A DNA stretch of 64,000 nt from Marinobacter zhejiangensis (GCF_900114775.1 NZ_FOUE01000002.1:707857-771856); one strand, 5' to 3'. Shown: positions 8,372 to 18,036, counted from the stretch's first letter. Notes: a model not told the origin generated them from the sequence alone. Program-made: numbers and translations.

Positions 8372-9768
8372 TGTGGCCCTGGTCTGAGCTGGGTATTGAG
8401 CCGACCGGGGATCTTCGAGCGGTTAAGCGGGCCTATGCCAAACGTCTCAAGACAACCCGTCCGGACGAATGTCCGGAGGCATTCCAGCGGCTTCGCAAGG
8501 CCTATGAGGATGCCCTTGGTCAGGCCGGTGGCCCTAACCGGAATCAACATGTCCCTTACCCAAACTATGAGCAGGGCCCGACGGAACCGGTTGTTGAGCT
8601 GATCGTCCCCCAGCCGCTCAAAGAATCAGAACCGCCACCGGTTCCTGAACCCCATGATTCTGATGAGGGGGGGAGCAGTCTTCCCCTGAAACTTATGAAC
8701 GAGCCACCGCCGGAGCTTGATGGCGGTGGGCCGGAACAGGCGGAAGATGAGCCTGACAGTGTGCCGCTGAAGCTTGCGGACGAGCCTCCTCAAGGTCTTG
8801 ATGACATTGACAAGGAAGGCGACGACGAGTCCAGCGTGAGGCCGGTTCGGCCGGGAAATATCGAATACTGGAATAACCCTCCCACGCCACAGGACCATTA
8901 CGAGGTCGCTCTCCACGAGCAACACGACGAGTCGGGTGCGGAGCGCTTGCTGCAGGAGCTGATTGAGCAAAGCCACGCTTTGCTGGCCAAGGGCCAGGGC
9001 GCCAGCGATGTTGATTGCTGGCGTTTTCTCAGTCGCGACGGCTGGATTATGGATGAGGGATTCAACCGGGCACTGGGATTGGCTGTGTTCACGGCATTGG
9101 CTGAGCACCAACGTGCCCATCCGGGCACCCTGTCGGTTGCCGTTGCCCGTTATCTCACCGGTCTCTTTGACTGGGAGGGGCAGGCGCCACGTTTAAGGCA
9201 TCAGCTTGGGGATTCGCTCTGTGACCCAGTGCTTGAACTGATCGAGGCACCGGAGCCTGGTGAGACGGCTCTGATGGGGGTAAGGGGTGGCCGTCGCAGG
9301 ACTTTGCGCGAGGCCCCAGGGCAAGCGGGCGCTCAGGAAAATTCGCCGCCCGAAATACCATTGGCCGGTTACCCGTTGCGATGCCTTGCCGGGCTGCTGG
9401 ACTGCTTCATTGTTTGGGGTGTGCTACAGGCGTTTGCGGTGGTATTGCCCCGACTTGTGACCGGAGCCAGTCTTATGAGCGGCTTTACGGTTATGCTCAT
9501 CACCCTTGTGTCGTACCCCGTAATGACGTTGATGCTTGAAGGCTCAAGCTTGCAGGCGACTCCGGGAAAACGGGTGTTTGGGCTGAGGGTGGTGAACCGA
9601 AAGCTGGAGCGGCTGCACCTGTTGCACAATATTGGCCGGGTTGTTTCGTTTTGCCTGACCGGACTATTGTGGAAGGTGATATTTATCCTGAATGCCTTTA
9701 TGAAGGGACGGCTGCTTCATGACCGTCTGAGTGGCAGTTATGTGGTCCACCGGAGGAACCTGCCGTAA
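8371..9768 (+). CDS. J-domain-like/RDD membrane fusion, HscC partner
   Basis: A 465-residue protein. Residues 1-50 (WSELGIEPTGDLRAVKRAYA then FQRLRKAYEDAL) resemble a J domain of the DjlB/DjlC type that works with HscC. The usual HPD catalytic tripeptide appears as RPD (TTRPDECPE). A long acidic proline-rich linker follows (about 60-170), containing three similar EPPP/DEPP-type segments. A helical middle domain comes next, and the C-terminal 130 residues form an RDD domain (GYPLRCLAGLLDCFIVWG, then TPGKRVFGLRVVN) with membrane helices. It overlaps hscC by one base. It probably anchors HscC at the membrane. Confidence 0.78.
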   Translation: MWPWSELGIEPTGDLRAVKRAYAKRLKTTRPDECPEAFQRLRKAYEDALGQAGGPNRNQHVPYPNYEQGPTEPVVELIVPQPLKESEPPPVPEPHDSDEGGSSLPLKLMNEPPPELDGGGPEQAEDEPDSVPLKLADEPPQGLDDIDKEGDDESSVRPVRPGNIEYWNNPPTPQDHYEVALHEQHDESGAERLLQELIEQSHALLAKGQGASDVDCWRFLSRDGWIMDEGFNRALGLAVFTALAEHQRAHPGTLSVAVARYLTGLFDWEGQAPRLRHQLGDSLCDPVLELIEAPEPGETALMGVRGGRRRTLREAPGQAGAQENSPPEIPLAGYPLRCLAGLLDCFIVWGVLQAFAVVLPRLVTGASLMSGFTVMLITLVSYPVMTLMLEGSSLQATPGKRVFGLRVVNRKLERLHLLHNIGRVVSFCLTGLLWKVIFILNAFMKGRLLHDRLSGSYVVHRRNLP

Positions 9769-9791
9769 CGGGGTTCGCCAGTTTCATTAGA

Positions 9792-10790
9792 TTATGGGGC
9801 ACGCCCAACGGCGGTCAGCACATCGACGATATCGAACAGCCGCCCCATGTATTTCTCCCTCAACGCAAATGTAGAGTCTTCACTGCCCTGAAGATCGTTA
9901 TTGATGGCGGCAATCAGCTTCCTGAGCCGCTTATGGTGCAGTCCCAGCCTGGCCTGGATCGGGTCGGTGATGATTCCTATAAAGGTGGACATCAGCGCCA
10001 TGGCGAGGGCGAGAACCGCCGTGACCACAATGATCAGCCGGATCGAGACCGCAACCGGGACAAGGGCATAGTAGTAGGCCCCAATGGTCGAGCCGAGCCA
10101 GAAATTCGACACCGCCACCGAGTGGGCGACTACGGCTGAAACTGCCGAGCCGGCGCTCAGGGCACCGAAGGATGCCTGGCCCAGCACCGCCTTACTGGTG
10201 ATCAGCAGCGTGACATTGCTGACCAGGTCTGCCGATCCAGTGCGGGTTGCACCGTACTCTGCGAGTTTTGTCTGCAGCTTGCTCCGGAAGTCCGGGTCCC
10301 CTGAGGGGCCTTGGAACGCCTCCAGTTTCTCATTGAGCAGCTGTTGCAGAGCCGGGTCTTTGACGATCTCCTCCATCAGTGCATCCCGGTCGCTGGTTTT
10401 GCCTCCATGCTGATAGGGAAGCTGAAGCAACTCCGTCACCACCAGCCAGCTGATCTGGCGATCCATGTCCGTCACCAACCCAGGGGGAATACGCCTGATC
10501 CACTGCTGGAGTTTCCGGAGGCGAGCCAGCCCCGCCAGAAAGCCCAGCAGTGCGAGCAGAAGGTTGACGACGGACCAGAGGATATTGAGCGGCACTCGCA
10601 CAATGTCCCAGCCGATGGCATGGGCATGAATACGCAGGGCGCCTCGCAGCGAGTAGTGCTCGCGGACGAAATCGTTGACCCTGGACTCGCACCCCTCGAC
10701 ATAACGGGCTGCACCGCGACTGATGGCCTGCCGGATGATGGCTCTGGTCTCGGCTTCGGCCGGATCTGGAGGGGTGGCTGCTGAATTCAT
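9792..10790 (-). CDS. DUF6635-like membrane protein
   Basis: A roughly 332-residue protein with an N-terminal helical part containing EHYSLRGALRIHAHAIGWD and a membrane-associated segment (NILWSVVNLLLALLGFLAGL). Two or three further membrane segments lie after residue 200. The pattern recalls the DUF6635 family, which has no known function. It starts at ATG 10790; a TTG at 10811 is less likely. It converges on the J/RDD gene with only 23 bases between them and is divergent from the zinc peptidase. Confidence 0.5.
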   Translation of the reverse strand: MNSAATPPDPAEAETRAIIRQAISRGAARYVEGCESRVNDFVREHYSLRGALRIHAHAIGWDIVRVPLNILWSVVNLLLALLGFLAGLARLRKLQQWIRRIPPGLVTDMDRQISWLVVTELLQLPYQHGGKTSDRDALMEEIVKDPALQQLLNEKLEAFQGPSGDPDFRSKLQTKLAEYGATRTGSADLVSNVTLLITSKAVLGQASFGALSAGSAVSAVVAHSVAVSNFWLGSTIGAYYYALVPVAVSIRLIIVVTAVLALAMALMSTFIGIITDPIQARLGLHHKRLRKLIAAINNDLQGSEDSTFALREKYMGRLFDIVDVLTAVGRAP

Positions 10791-10892
10791 GGATGGCCCG
10801 TGGGTGTGCAAATCTGTGGTGGTAAGCCTACCGTACTGAGAAAATGGCGCCTAGGGGCTGGTATACTCTTCGCAGGTTCCTATCGAGAAGCA

Positions 10893-11591
10893 ATGGAAAT
10901 GCTGTTTATTATTGCGTTTGTTCTTCTGCTGTTATTGATCTATGGCCCGCACGTCTGGATTCGACAGGTGATGCGAAAGCATGGCGCCCACGACGATGAC
11001 ATACCGGGTACGGGCGGCGAGTTGGCGCAACACCTGATCAACCGGTTCGAGTTATCGGGGGTCAGCGTTGAAGCCACCGATCTTGGTGATCACTATTCGC
11101 CGGTGGACAAGGCGGTTCGCTTGTCTGGTGATATCTACAATGGCCGTTCAATCACCGCGCTTGCGGTTGCCGCCCATGAGGTGGGCCATGCCATCCAGTA
11201 CCACCGTCAGGAAGCGATCACGCATTTAAGGCACCGTTACCTGCCTCTTGCCAATAGCATCCAGAAACTGGCCGTAGGTTTCTTTTTTGCGGTTCCCCTT
11301 GTTTTGGCGATATTCAAGGTGCCTCATGCGGCCATTGTGATGGGGGTGGTTGGTGTCGCAGCCATGCTGGCCTCGGTGCTGATCCAGTTCATCATCTTGC
11401 CCATGGAGTTGGATGCCAGCTTTAACAAAGCGCTACCGATTCTGGTGAAAGGTGACTACATTCGGAAGGAGCAGTACCAGGCCGCGAACAGCGTTCTGAA
11501 AGCGGCAGCCTTTACTTATGTTGCCGCCGCCCTGGTGGACATCTTGCGGCTCGGCCGCTGGCTCACCATTTTGCGTGGCGCCATCCGCTGA
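10893..11591 (+). CDS. Neutral zinc metallopeptidase (Zn_peptidase_2 family)
   Basis: A 232-residue integral membrane protein. It starts at ATG 10893 with GAGAAG upstream. An N-terminal membrane helix (LFIIAFVLLLLLIYG) leads to a peptidase domain with the zinc motif HEVGH in ALAVAAHEVGHAIQYH. Two or three membrane segments follow (VGFFFAVPLVLAIF and neighbours), with a conserved ILPMELDASFNKAL stretch and a C-terminal region (AANSVLKAAAFTYVAAALVDILR). This is the YugP-like family of membrane-embedded zinc proteases; substrates are unknown. Confidence 0.85.
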   Translation: MEMLFIIAFVLLLLLIYGPHVWIRQVMRKHGAHDDDIPGTGGELAQHLINRFELSGVSVEATDLGDHYSPVDKAVRLSGDIYNGRSITALAVAAHEVGHAIQYHRQEAITHLRHRYLPLANSIQKLAVGFFFAVPLVLAIFKVPHAAIVMGVVGVAAMLASVLIQFIILPMELDASFNKALPILVKGDYIRKEQYQAANSVLKAAAFTYVAAALVDILRLGRWLTILRGAIR

Positions 11592-11610
11592 CACGGCCCG
11601 GAGCGCCCGT

Positions 11611-12762
11611 CTACCCAAGGGCGCGTACCAGCGCTCCGACCAGCTCGGCCTGACGGCGATACCCGTTTTTCGCCAACAGGCTTTTGATGTATTCACGAAC
11701 CGTGTGAATCGACAGATGCTCTTCCCGTGCAATTTCATCCGCAGTGAGCCCCTGCATCAAATGTGATGCCGTTCGGGCTTCGGCCTGGGTGCAATCGAAC
11801 AGCTGAGTCAGTTTGTCGAGGTCTGGTGGGCTGGAAGCCTGGAATGCAATGATTTCCCCCAGTGCCCCAAAGCTCCCGGACTGCTCGTTGGCCAGTGGCG
11901 TGATGCATACCGCAATGCGCTCATTCCCGGCCTGGTCGAACAGGGTAATCACTTCCTGAATGCCATGGCGGGCGTTAAAGATACTGGTGAGAATGGCGTC
12001 GTTCAGCTTCCGGTTGAACTCGGCGCTGCGGCTTCTGAGCCGGGATTCCCCATTGCCAGAGACGAACAGCTTGGGGTGAGTGACTACAATCGCTTCCGCC
12101 GCCGAGTTGCACTGCACCACTTGCGCCAGTTCGTTAAATACGATCATTGGCTTGCTGACGTGATCCAGCGCCATGGTCAGGGTTTCGTTTTCCGTGCGTG
12201 ACTGATAGAGCGTTTGAAACAGGCTGACTGCATTTTCAATATGCGGCGCCAGCAGGTTCATTTGTAGCAGCTCTTTGGGGGTGTAGTGCCCTTCACTCCG
12301 GTGTCGGTTGGCAAGAAACACCACCTGGGAGTCATCACTGCGACTGACCAGCATGCCGGCGCTGTCGCCGAGCCCTGCCTGTTCCGCCCAGGCACGGGTT
12401 TTCTCGCCCACCAGGTCCAGAATATCAACCTCGGGATTGCAACCGGTTAACGAGTCAAACTGTCGGGGGGGTAAGGCGCTGAAATGCAGGAGCGCGGCGT
12501 CCTGTTGGGGAAGATCACTGTTGAGGAACCACTGCTCAAAACCTTCTGGGTACCCGAAGGTCCAGCCAAAGATCATCCTGATGGGGCGGTGGGTTAACCC
12601 AAGTATGCCGCCTTGCAGGCAGCGGAACTGCTTCTGAAATTCCTCGAAAAATGGCTGGAATCCCTGGTTGCTGTTAAGGCAGCGATAAAGGGTGATGATC
12701 AGTTGGTTGTAGCCAGCAAAGTCCTGGATGTCGATGGCTGTATCGTCACCGGAAAACGCCAT
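11611..12762 (-). CDS. LuxR-family transcriptional regulator
   Basis: A roughly 383-residue protein. The C-terminal 60 residues form a LuxR-type helix-turn-helix (LTADEIAREEHLSIHTVREY, then LLAKNGYRRQAELV). The long N-terminal part has no clear autoinducer domain; a PAS-like region (NELAQVVQCNSAAEAIV) sits around residues 210-300. No receiver domain is visible. The start is uncertain: ATG 12762 is used, with a GTG at 12813 as the alternative. Targets are unknown. Confidence 0.8.
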   Translation of the reverse strand: MAFSGDDTAIDIQDFAGYNQLIITLYRCLNSNQGFQPFFEEFQKQFRCLQGGILGLTHRPIRMIFGWTFGYPEGFEQWFLNSDLPQQDAALLHFSALPPRQFDSLTGCNPEVDILDLVGEKTRAWAEQAGLGDSAGMLVSRSDDSQVVFLANRHRSEGHYTPKELLQMNLLAPHIENAVSLFQTLYQSRTENETLTMALDHVSKPMIVFNELAQVVQCNSAAEAIVVTHPKLFVSGNGESRLRSRSAEFNRKLNDAILTSIFNARHGIQEVITLFDQAGNERIAVCITPLANEQSGSFGALGEIIAFQASSPPDLDKLTQLFDCTQAEARTASHLMQGLTADEIAREEHLSIHTVREYIKSLLAKNGYRRQAELVGALVRALG

Positions 12763-12930
12763 GGATGGCTCTGGCGGGTTTAGAGAGTGGTTGGATACAG
12801 GATTTTTGTTCACAGCAGCGTTCGTGGCCCAAGTGTTTAAGTGGTCATTGGGTAACTTTCGAAATCTGTACGAAAGCTAACTTAAAATAATGAATAACAA
12901 AAGGCCAATCTGCCATTCCCTGCAACCTGA

Positions 12931-13638
12931 TTACCTGCCGGTCTGTTGGCAGGGAACCTCGAAATCTACATGGTAATGTTCATCATGCCTCACCCAGGAC
13001 CGCCGCGCTGAAAACTCGATGTTTTGCCGCAGGTAATCCGAATACTGAGTGTTGTAGAGCGGTGCTTGCAGCTCTGGGTCAAAGATCACCCTCCAGACAT
13101 CGAAGCCACGGCTGATGGCCTGTTTATGCAGTGCTACGATGTGGGCTGCCATAGCGTCGTAGTCAATGCTCATGCCCTCGTAGTGGCCAATGTCATCGAA
13201 TTCGATGTTATAGCCGAACTTGTTGAATGGTGTGGTAGGCAGGTGCACCGAATGACCCGCGTCATCCACCACCGGTGTCATAAAGTCGACCGAAAGGCCA
13301 TTGCGGTGGGTTTTGTGGGGGCTGAACTCACCGCCTTCACGGAAGCCCGTTTCCGCGTATTTGTAGACCTTTTCGGGGTGCTCAGCCTCTAGTGTTTCGT
13401 AGGCGGCCACGACGATATCTCGCACGTCTGAGTGCACATAGGTTCGGCCTGCCCACCTGGCGAGTGTGCTGTATCCGGTGAAGTTCTCGCCACTGGCAGG
13501 AAGCTGCACACCGGCTTCCAGGTGACCAGCCGAGGTGGTTCCGAAACAAGTGCTCCCCTCTGCCTGGACGGCGGAGGGAAACAATGCGGTAATCAACAGC
13601 GCGAGTTTCAAGGCATTAGCTGCGGGGGCTGGCTTCAT
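12931..13638 (-). CDS. Penicillin-insensitive murein endopeptidase-like protein (M74 type)
   Basis: A roughly 235-residue secreted protein with a signal peptide ending near AVQAEG. It carries the M74/LAS-type zinc pattern: SPHKTHRNGLSVDFMTP (His and Asp ligands) and a C-terminal HDEHYHVDFEVPC. Members cleave D-Ala-meso-DAP cross-links in peptidoglycan in the periplasm. It is shorter than E. coli MepA (about 274 residues) and may be a divergent relative. The ATG at 13638 is used, with AGG about eight bases upstream. Confidence 0.75.
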   Translation of the reverse strand: MKPAPAANALKLALLITALFPSAVQAEGSTCFGTTSAGHLEAGVQLPASGENFTGYSTLARWAGRTYVHSDVRDIVVAAYETLEAEHPEKVYKYAETGFREGGEFSPHKTHRNGLSVDFMTPVVDDAGHSVHLPTTPFNKFGYNIEFDDIGHYEGMSIDYDAMAAHIVALHKQAISRGFDVWRVIFDPELQAPLYNTQYSDYLRQNIEFSARRSWVRHDEHYHVDFEVPCQQTGR

Positions 13639-13656
13639 GCAATGCACCTGAAGGCC

Positions 13657-14700
13657 CTACAGGCCCGCAAATGGAAACGGTGTGGCATCCTCGAAACTGT
13701 CGAGCGCGTTGCCGGTATAGATTTGGTGATTCTGGAGCAGGAGCCGTTTGACGGCTGTGTTTTCACTGAAATCATGCCTCTTCAAGTCCACCCAGAATGT
13801 ATTGGGAGTGAGTGCGGTCTCGAAGAAATAGATCAGGTTCTTCTGGTCAGACACGGACCGCCAGCGGGTTGAAGAAATGTTCGGTTCCTCTTCGGAGGAA
13901 ATTCCGAAGGGAACAGAGGCGTTGCGGATAACGCTGAACGCACTGGCCACGGCGATCCGCGGGTCACTGGTTTGAGGGATGGCGTTCATATAGAACGACG
14001 CCCGTACATAGCGGTCTGCGGCGCGGTTGGTTCCCGGAAGCATGGTCAGGCCGCCAATCTGCTTCCAGTATTCATTCAGTGCCAGCTGCTGCTCAAAAAT
14101 CGGGGAATTTGTCATCACGGTATACGACATGCCGTGGTGGATAACGAGCTTGCCGTCGATGTATTCCAGTATCGCGTTGTCGCCCTTGGCATCGGACAAC
14201 GACAGGTGAAGCGTGGCAAACCTGGCGGTCCCCGGAATATTTGCCGAAACCACCACAAAGGGCTCATCGCGCAGTGCTTCCACCGCTTCTTCGACTGTTG
14301 CGAAATTGTCGAGCACGTATTGCACCCAGGCGGCAACGCTCAATCCCGTTTGACCGTGGCCAAATTCCGGATACGTGGATTCTGCGAGCCACAACAGATT
14401 GGCAACCAGGCCCTTCTCGTTCATGCCGTCAGTGCTGGCGATATCGAATGCACTTGCGACGACGCTCCCATACCGGGAAGTCCAGGTGACAGAATTGGGG
14501 CCAACGGCACCGTGCCGTTCCATTCCCCGTGGGAACAGCCAGAGGTTGGCAGGAATCTCATCTTTCCAGTCCATGGAGCGGGCTGTGACGGTCATGCCAT
14601 CGGGGCCTTGATAGACCGCTCGTGTACAGGCTATCGCGGACGTCCAGACCATTAATGAGCAGACGAACGCGAGGATGGAGGCACCGATTTTCTTTTTCAT
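13657..14700 (-). CDS. Linear amide C-N hydrolase (choloylglycine hydrolase family)
   Basis: A 347-residue Ntn-hydrolase. The signal peptide ends in SAIA, which would expose Cys25 (ACTRAVYQG), the nucleophile, at the mature N-terminus. Further family features are ARSMDWKDEIPANLWLFPRG, DGMNEKGLVANLLWL and a YTVMTNSPIFEQQL stretch. Relatives are penicillin V acylases, bile salt hydrolases and acyl-homoserine-lactone acylases. The substrate here is probably an N-acyl amide, not known precisely. A good AAAGGAGAT ribosome-binding site precedes ATG 14700. Confidence 0.87.
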   Translation of the reverse strand: MKKKIGASILAFVCSLMVWTSAIACTRAVYQGPDGMTVTARSMDWKDEIPANLWLFPRGMERHGAVGPNSVTWTSRYGSVVASAFDIASTDGMNEKGLVANLLWLAESTYPEFGHGQTGLSVAAWVQYVLDNFATVEEAVEALRDEPFVVVSANIPGTARFATLHLSLSDAKGDNAILEYIDGKLVIHHGMSYTVMTNSPIFEQQLALNEYWKQIGGLTMLPGTNRAADRYVRASFYMNAIPQTSDPRIAVASAFSVIRNASVPFGISSEEEPNISSTRWRSVSDQKNLIYFFETALTPNTFWVDLKRHDFSENTAVKRLLLQNHQIYTGNALDSFEDATPFPFAGL

Positions 14701-14770
14701 GACTGATCTCCTTTTTCAATCATCTCTAGACCCTGCAGGCACGGGCTACCGCCTGCGCCTCAAGGGCCAG

Positions 14771-15838
14771 CTAGGTTGCCTTGATGGCAAGCAGGCTTCT
14801 TAGCATTGCCACCATGGGGTGAATAATGAGTCGGTAGACCCAGCTGCCGATGAAGAGCACTGGCAGCAGTATCAGAAACCAGCCGAGGAACTGCACCAGC
14901 ATAACCGGGTAGCCCAAGACCTCAGCCAACTCGGCCAGAACATCGCTGATAACACTGGGGTGTGAGACGACCAGATAACCAATGCCTACGACCGCTGGCC
15001 ATTTGGCGTATCGGGCGGAACTCAGCAACAGGCGACCGCTATTGGCAAGCCGGGTGGTCAATGCGGCTGAGCGGGTACCCAGAGTCGCGCCACGGGAGGA
15101 AAAGGCAACGGCCCGGCCGACCTTGAGCACTTTCAAGGTACTTGCGAAGATGACGACATCCACCGAAGCCCAGCCAATGTCACCTGCGGACAGGTCTTCG
15201 CCAGTACGGTGCTTGATTTCAAGGTTGCGGATGCCGCTGGCAAAAAACTGATTGATATTCTCCAGCACCCGTTCCGTTCGTACCCAGGTGACCTCACCCA
15301 ACGGGCTGACAATAAACTGCCCCAGGAAGTCGTGACCCTCTTCCTGAATGAAGCGGACGGCATACCAGCCGCGGTCTTCCGGACTGAGCTGGGTGGCTTC
15401 GACGGGTACGGCACTGTCGTTACGGGTGACATAGTCCCAGGCCCGTTGGTAGGTGTTGGTCAGATCGTTCATCAGCTCTATGGAGCCGATCGGCCTGCTC
15501 AGAAAGTAGTGGATGGGAGGAAGAACGTTGTCGCCATAGCGCCGCAGGATGTCCCGGAACTCTGCTTCGGATCCGTAAAGGGGAAAAATCTCCTGACTCA
15601 TGAGCGGGTAGCGCAGATACGCGGCACGGGCTTTAACCAGCAGTAACTCGTCATCCGCCATATCAAGCAGGGTGGCCTGAAACTCGGGCGAGGCGTCTTC
15701 GATATCAGGAAAGTCGCGCAGGGTATCGGTCGCCTGAATCCGGATCAGCCGTTCCTCAATAGGCATCGGGATGGAGCTGAGGGTAACGATTAACGCTACC
15801 AGCAATGCCATGCCGGTTATGAGCAGAAGTCTTTTCAC
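14771..15838 (-). CDS. Uncharacterised membrane protein
   Basis: A roughly 355-residue protein with an N-terminal membrane segment (LLLITGMALLVALIVTLSS), a long extracytoplasmic domain (about residues 30-230, with charged helices such as LLDMADDELLLVKARAAYL), and two membrane segments near the C-terminus (VMLVQFLGWFLILLPVLFIG). I do not recognise a family. A GTG at 15838 is used because the signal follows directly; a TTG at 15868 is possible. It lies alone between the amidase gene and the DUF2860 gene, all on the same strand. Confidence 0.6.
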   Translation of the reverse strand: MKRLLLITGMALLVALIVTLSSIPMPIEERLIRIQATDTLRDFPDIEDASPEFQATLLDMADDELLLVKARAAYLRYPLMSQEIFPLYGSEAEFRDILRRYGDNVLPPIHYFLSRPIGSIELMNDLTNTYQRAWDYVTRNDSAVPVEATQLSPEDRGWYAVRFIQEEGHDFLGQFIVSPLGEVTWVRTERVLENINQFFASGIRNLEIKHRTGEDLSAGDIGWASVDVVIFASTLKVLKVGRAVAFSSRGATLGTRSAALTTRLANSGRLLLSSARYAKWPAVVGIGYLVVSHPSVISDVLAELAEVLGYPVMLVQFLGWFLILLPVLFIGSWVYRLIIHPMVAMLRSLLAIKAT

Positions 15839-15960
15839 CGCTTTACCTGTTGAAGGCAGAGAACCCAATGAGCGAGAGCCGAAAGGTAGTTATAAATCAA
15901 TCTGATGTCTTTTACACGACACCGATACAAAGACACACCACTCTCTCATACGGCGAAATA

Positions 15961-15986
15961 AAAAGCCCGCGGGAACGCGGGCTTTC
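15961..15986 (-). terminator. Rho-independent terminator of the DUF2860 gene
   Basis: AAAGCCCGCG and CGCGGGCTTT arms pair around a short loop. On the minus strand the stem is followed by a run of T residues. It lies 17 bases after the stop of the outer-membrane protein gene at 16003. Confidence 0.85.
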
Positions 15987-16002
15987 AGACAGAGTATCGA
16001 GG

Positions 16003-17001
16003 CTAAAAGCGGTACATCACCCCCAGACTCAGGCTGCCGGCATAGGCATCATAAAAGGCGATCGAATCCGCGGATGACTGGATGTAATGGGCCAGGACCA
16101 TGCCGCTCAGGTGGTTGACGCCGAACAGGTTGTGCCAGAAAAACGACGAACCTATGCCGAACTGGTCGGAGTCCGCATCAGTGCCAAAAATGGGATTGAC
16201 CTCATCGTATTGGGTCTGGCCGTAGAAGGCATTGGTTGCCAAAGACCAGCGCTCAGAGTTGTAACCATAGGTGACCTGAAACCGGGTACGGTCATAGCTA
16301 ACGGCTTTACCGTCGAGATCGGCCCGGGTGTAGACCAGTTCTGGCCGTAGCACGTGCCCCGGAGCCACCACCCAGTCATAGGAAACGTTATACCGGTGGC
16401 TCTGTCCGTTCCGATCGAGCAGTGTCATCTCATCGGCACTGAGCCCCTGGCTCAACCCGCTTTGTTCGTTGTCGAGGTCGATATCACGGTAGGTGTATGA
16501 GGCGTTGAACCTTGTTCCCCAAATCTGGTCCCAGGAAAAACGTGCCCCGTCGGACTCCACATCGGATTCGGTACGGTTGCCGACCTGGTAGGGGTCTTCC
16601 CAGGTTTCAGCGTCCTGAAGACTGAACACATAGCCAATGCCGACAATACCCCGGTCTCCGATTTGCTGACGAACACCGAGCTGCTGGGCGTAGTCGAAAC
16701 GCACGGCATCCTGGATCATGTTCCCCAGAAAGACCTGGGTTCGGGTTTCGGCAAAGGTGTAACGCACGTCGCCGCCGAGGATAGGGCGGGCCATGGTGTT
16801 ATTGTCCGGTGAATTGGTGAGCCCGTTGTGGAGGTTGTTGTCGGTGTCCGGCCCCTTGTAGAAATTAGACTCGTAACCAAGATACTGGGCTCCGGCCATA
16901 ACGTGTCCCGAAAATCCGGATTGTTCAGGAATCTTGATGATCTCTGCCTGAGCACCGGTCGCCCCCGCCAGGGCTAATGCAACCAAGGATAGTCTTTTCA
17001 C
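16003..17001 (-). CDS. DUF2860 outer-membrane beta-barrel protein
   Basis: A 332-residue protein with a signal peptide (LVALALAGATGAQA). IPEQSGFSGHVMAGAQYLGY at the mature start marks DUF2860. Many alternating amphipathic strands follow, and the C-terminus ends in aromatic YRF, the usual outer-membrane assembly signal. It is probably a barrel in the outer membrane; the substrate is unknown. It is a single gene, followed by a strong terminator at 15961-15986. Confidence 0.82.
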   Translation of the reverse strand: MKRLSLVALALAGATGAQAEIIKIPEQSGFSGHVMAGAQYLGYESNFYKGPDTDNNLHNGLTNSPDNNTMARPILGGDVRYTFAETRTQVFLGNMIQDAVRFDYAQQLGVRQQIGDRGIVGIGYVFSLQDAETWEDPYQVGNRTESDVESDGARFSWDQIWGTRFNASYTYRDIDLDNEQSGLSQGLSADEMTLLDRNGQSHRYNVSYDWVVAPGHVLRPELVYTRADLDGKAVSYDRTRFQVTYGYNSERWSLATNAFYGQTQYDEVNPIFGTDADSDQFGIGSSFFWHNLFGVNHLSGMVLAHYIQSSADSIAFYDAYAGSLSLGVMYRF

Positions 17002-17229
17002 GGGTTCCTCCTGTGGAGTTCTTGGGCAGGGCTGGCTAGTGCCAACGGTTCCACCATAAATTAGGAGGCTAACGATTATCTGTATTAGAAAGGTGATAAC
17101 TACTAGCGTTTGTACGTACCCCGGCCCAGTTGATCCGAGATCGCTGGCACAATGGGCCCATCGTGACGTATTTGCTGAGGCGTGGATGAACGGCCTGATG
17201 CCTGCAGGCCAATCCCGAAAGGAGACTCA

Positions 17230-18036
17230 ATGCTAAGTTTTAACATTGGACCACTTGCGCTGCCGCTGGGGCATGTGTTGTTGGTTCTGGGGTTTATCAT
17301 GGCGTTGGTGGTTGGTGCCATCGTTGGCCGCAAGGAGCGGATCCCCATTGGCGGGCCATTGTCGGACATCTTCCTGGCCGCCATGCTGGCGGCCCGTATC
17401 GGATTTGTGGTCCGTTACTTCGATCATTATCAGAACGACCTGTTGGGCATCATCGATATCCGCGACGGCGGCTTCGACATCATCTCCGGAGTGAGCGGCG
17501 CCCTTGTCGTGCTGGCCTGGAAGCTCTGGCGCCAGCCAGCGATCCGGCGCGCGCTTGGCAGTGCGGCCACCGCGGGTCTGCTGACCTGGGGTTCGCTGAC
17601 CTTGCTCATTACTCTGGTGGAAGGTTCGGCCAGGGCGGTTCCGGCGACAGCGCTCGCCGATCTCGACCGCCGTCCTGTTACCCTGGCCGACGTCGCGGGT
17701 GGCCGGCCGATGGTGGTGAATCTCTGGGCCAGCTGGTGCCCGCCGTGCATCCGGGAAATGCCGGTGCTGGAAAAGGCCCAGCAGGATCACTCGGACATCG
17801 CCTTTGTGTTTGTCAATCAGGGGGAGCAACCGGAGACCATCCGGCAGTTTATGAGCCAGCAGGGGTTATCACTGGATAACATGCTCACCGACACCAACGC
17901 GAGCCTGGGGCAGGCGACGGGTAGCCATGGGCTACCAACCACCCTGTTTTACGACGCCCAAGGCCGGCAAGTGAGTGCTCATATGGGAGAACTGTCGGCG
18001 GCCTCACTGGCGCATAACCTGGGGCGTTTTGACTGA
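17230..18036 (+). CDS. Lgt-like membrane domain fused to TlpA-type thioredoxin
   Basis: A 268-residue protein from ATG 17230, preceded by AAGGAGAC. Residues 1-140 hold about four membrane helices and resemble the N-terminal part of prolipoprotein diacylglyceryl transferase (FNIGPLALPLGHVLLVLGFI). Residues about 145-268 are a TlpA/ResA-like periplasmic thioredoxin domain with the CxxC site WASWCPPC and the cis-proline stretch GSHGLPTTLFYD. The thioredoxin part should reduce periplasmic disulfides. The membrane half is too short for a complete Lgt and may have a redox or anchoring role (inferred). Confidence 0.8.
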   Translation: MLSFNIGPLALPLGHVLLVLGFIMALVVGAIVGRKERIPIGGPLSDIFLAAMLAARIGFVVRYFDHYQNDLLGIIDIRDGGFDIISGVSGALVVLAWKLWRQPAIRRALGSAATAGLLTWGSLTLLITLVEGSARAVPATALADLDRRPVTLADVAGGRPMVVNLWASWCPPCIREMPVLEKAQQDHSDIAFVFVNQGEQPETIRQFMSQQGLSLDNMLTDTNASLGQATGSHGLPTTLFYDAQGRQVSAHMGELSAASLAHNLGRFD

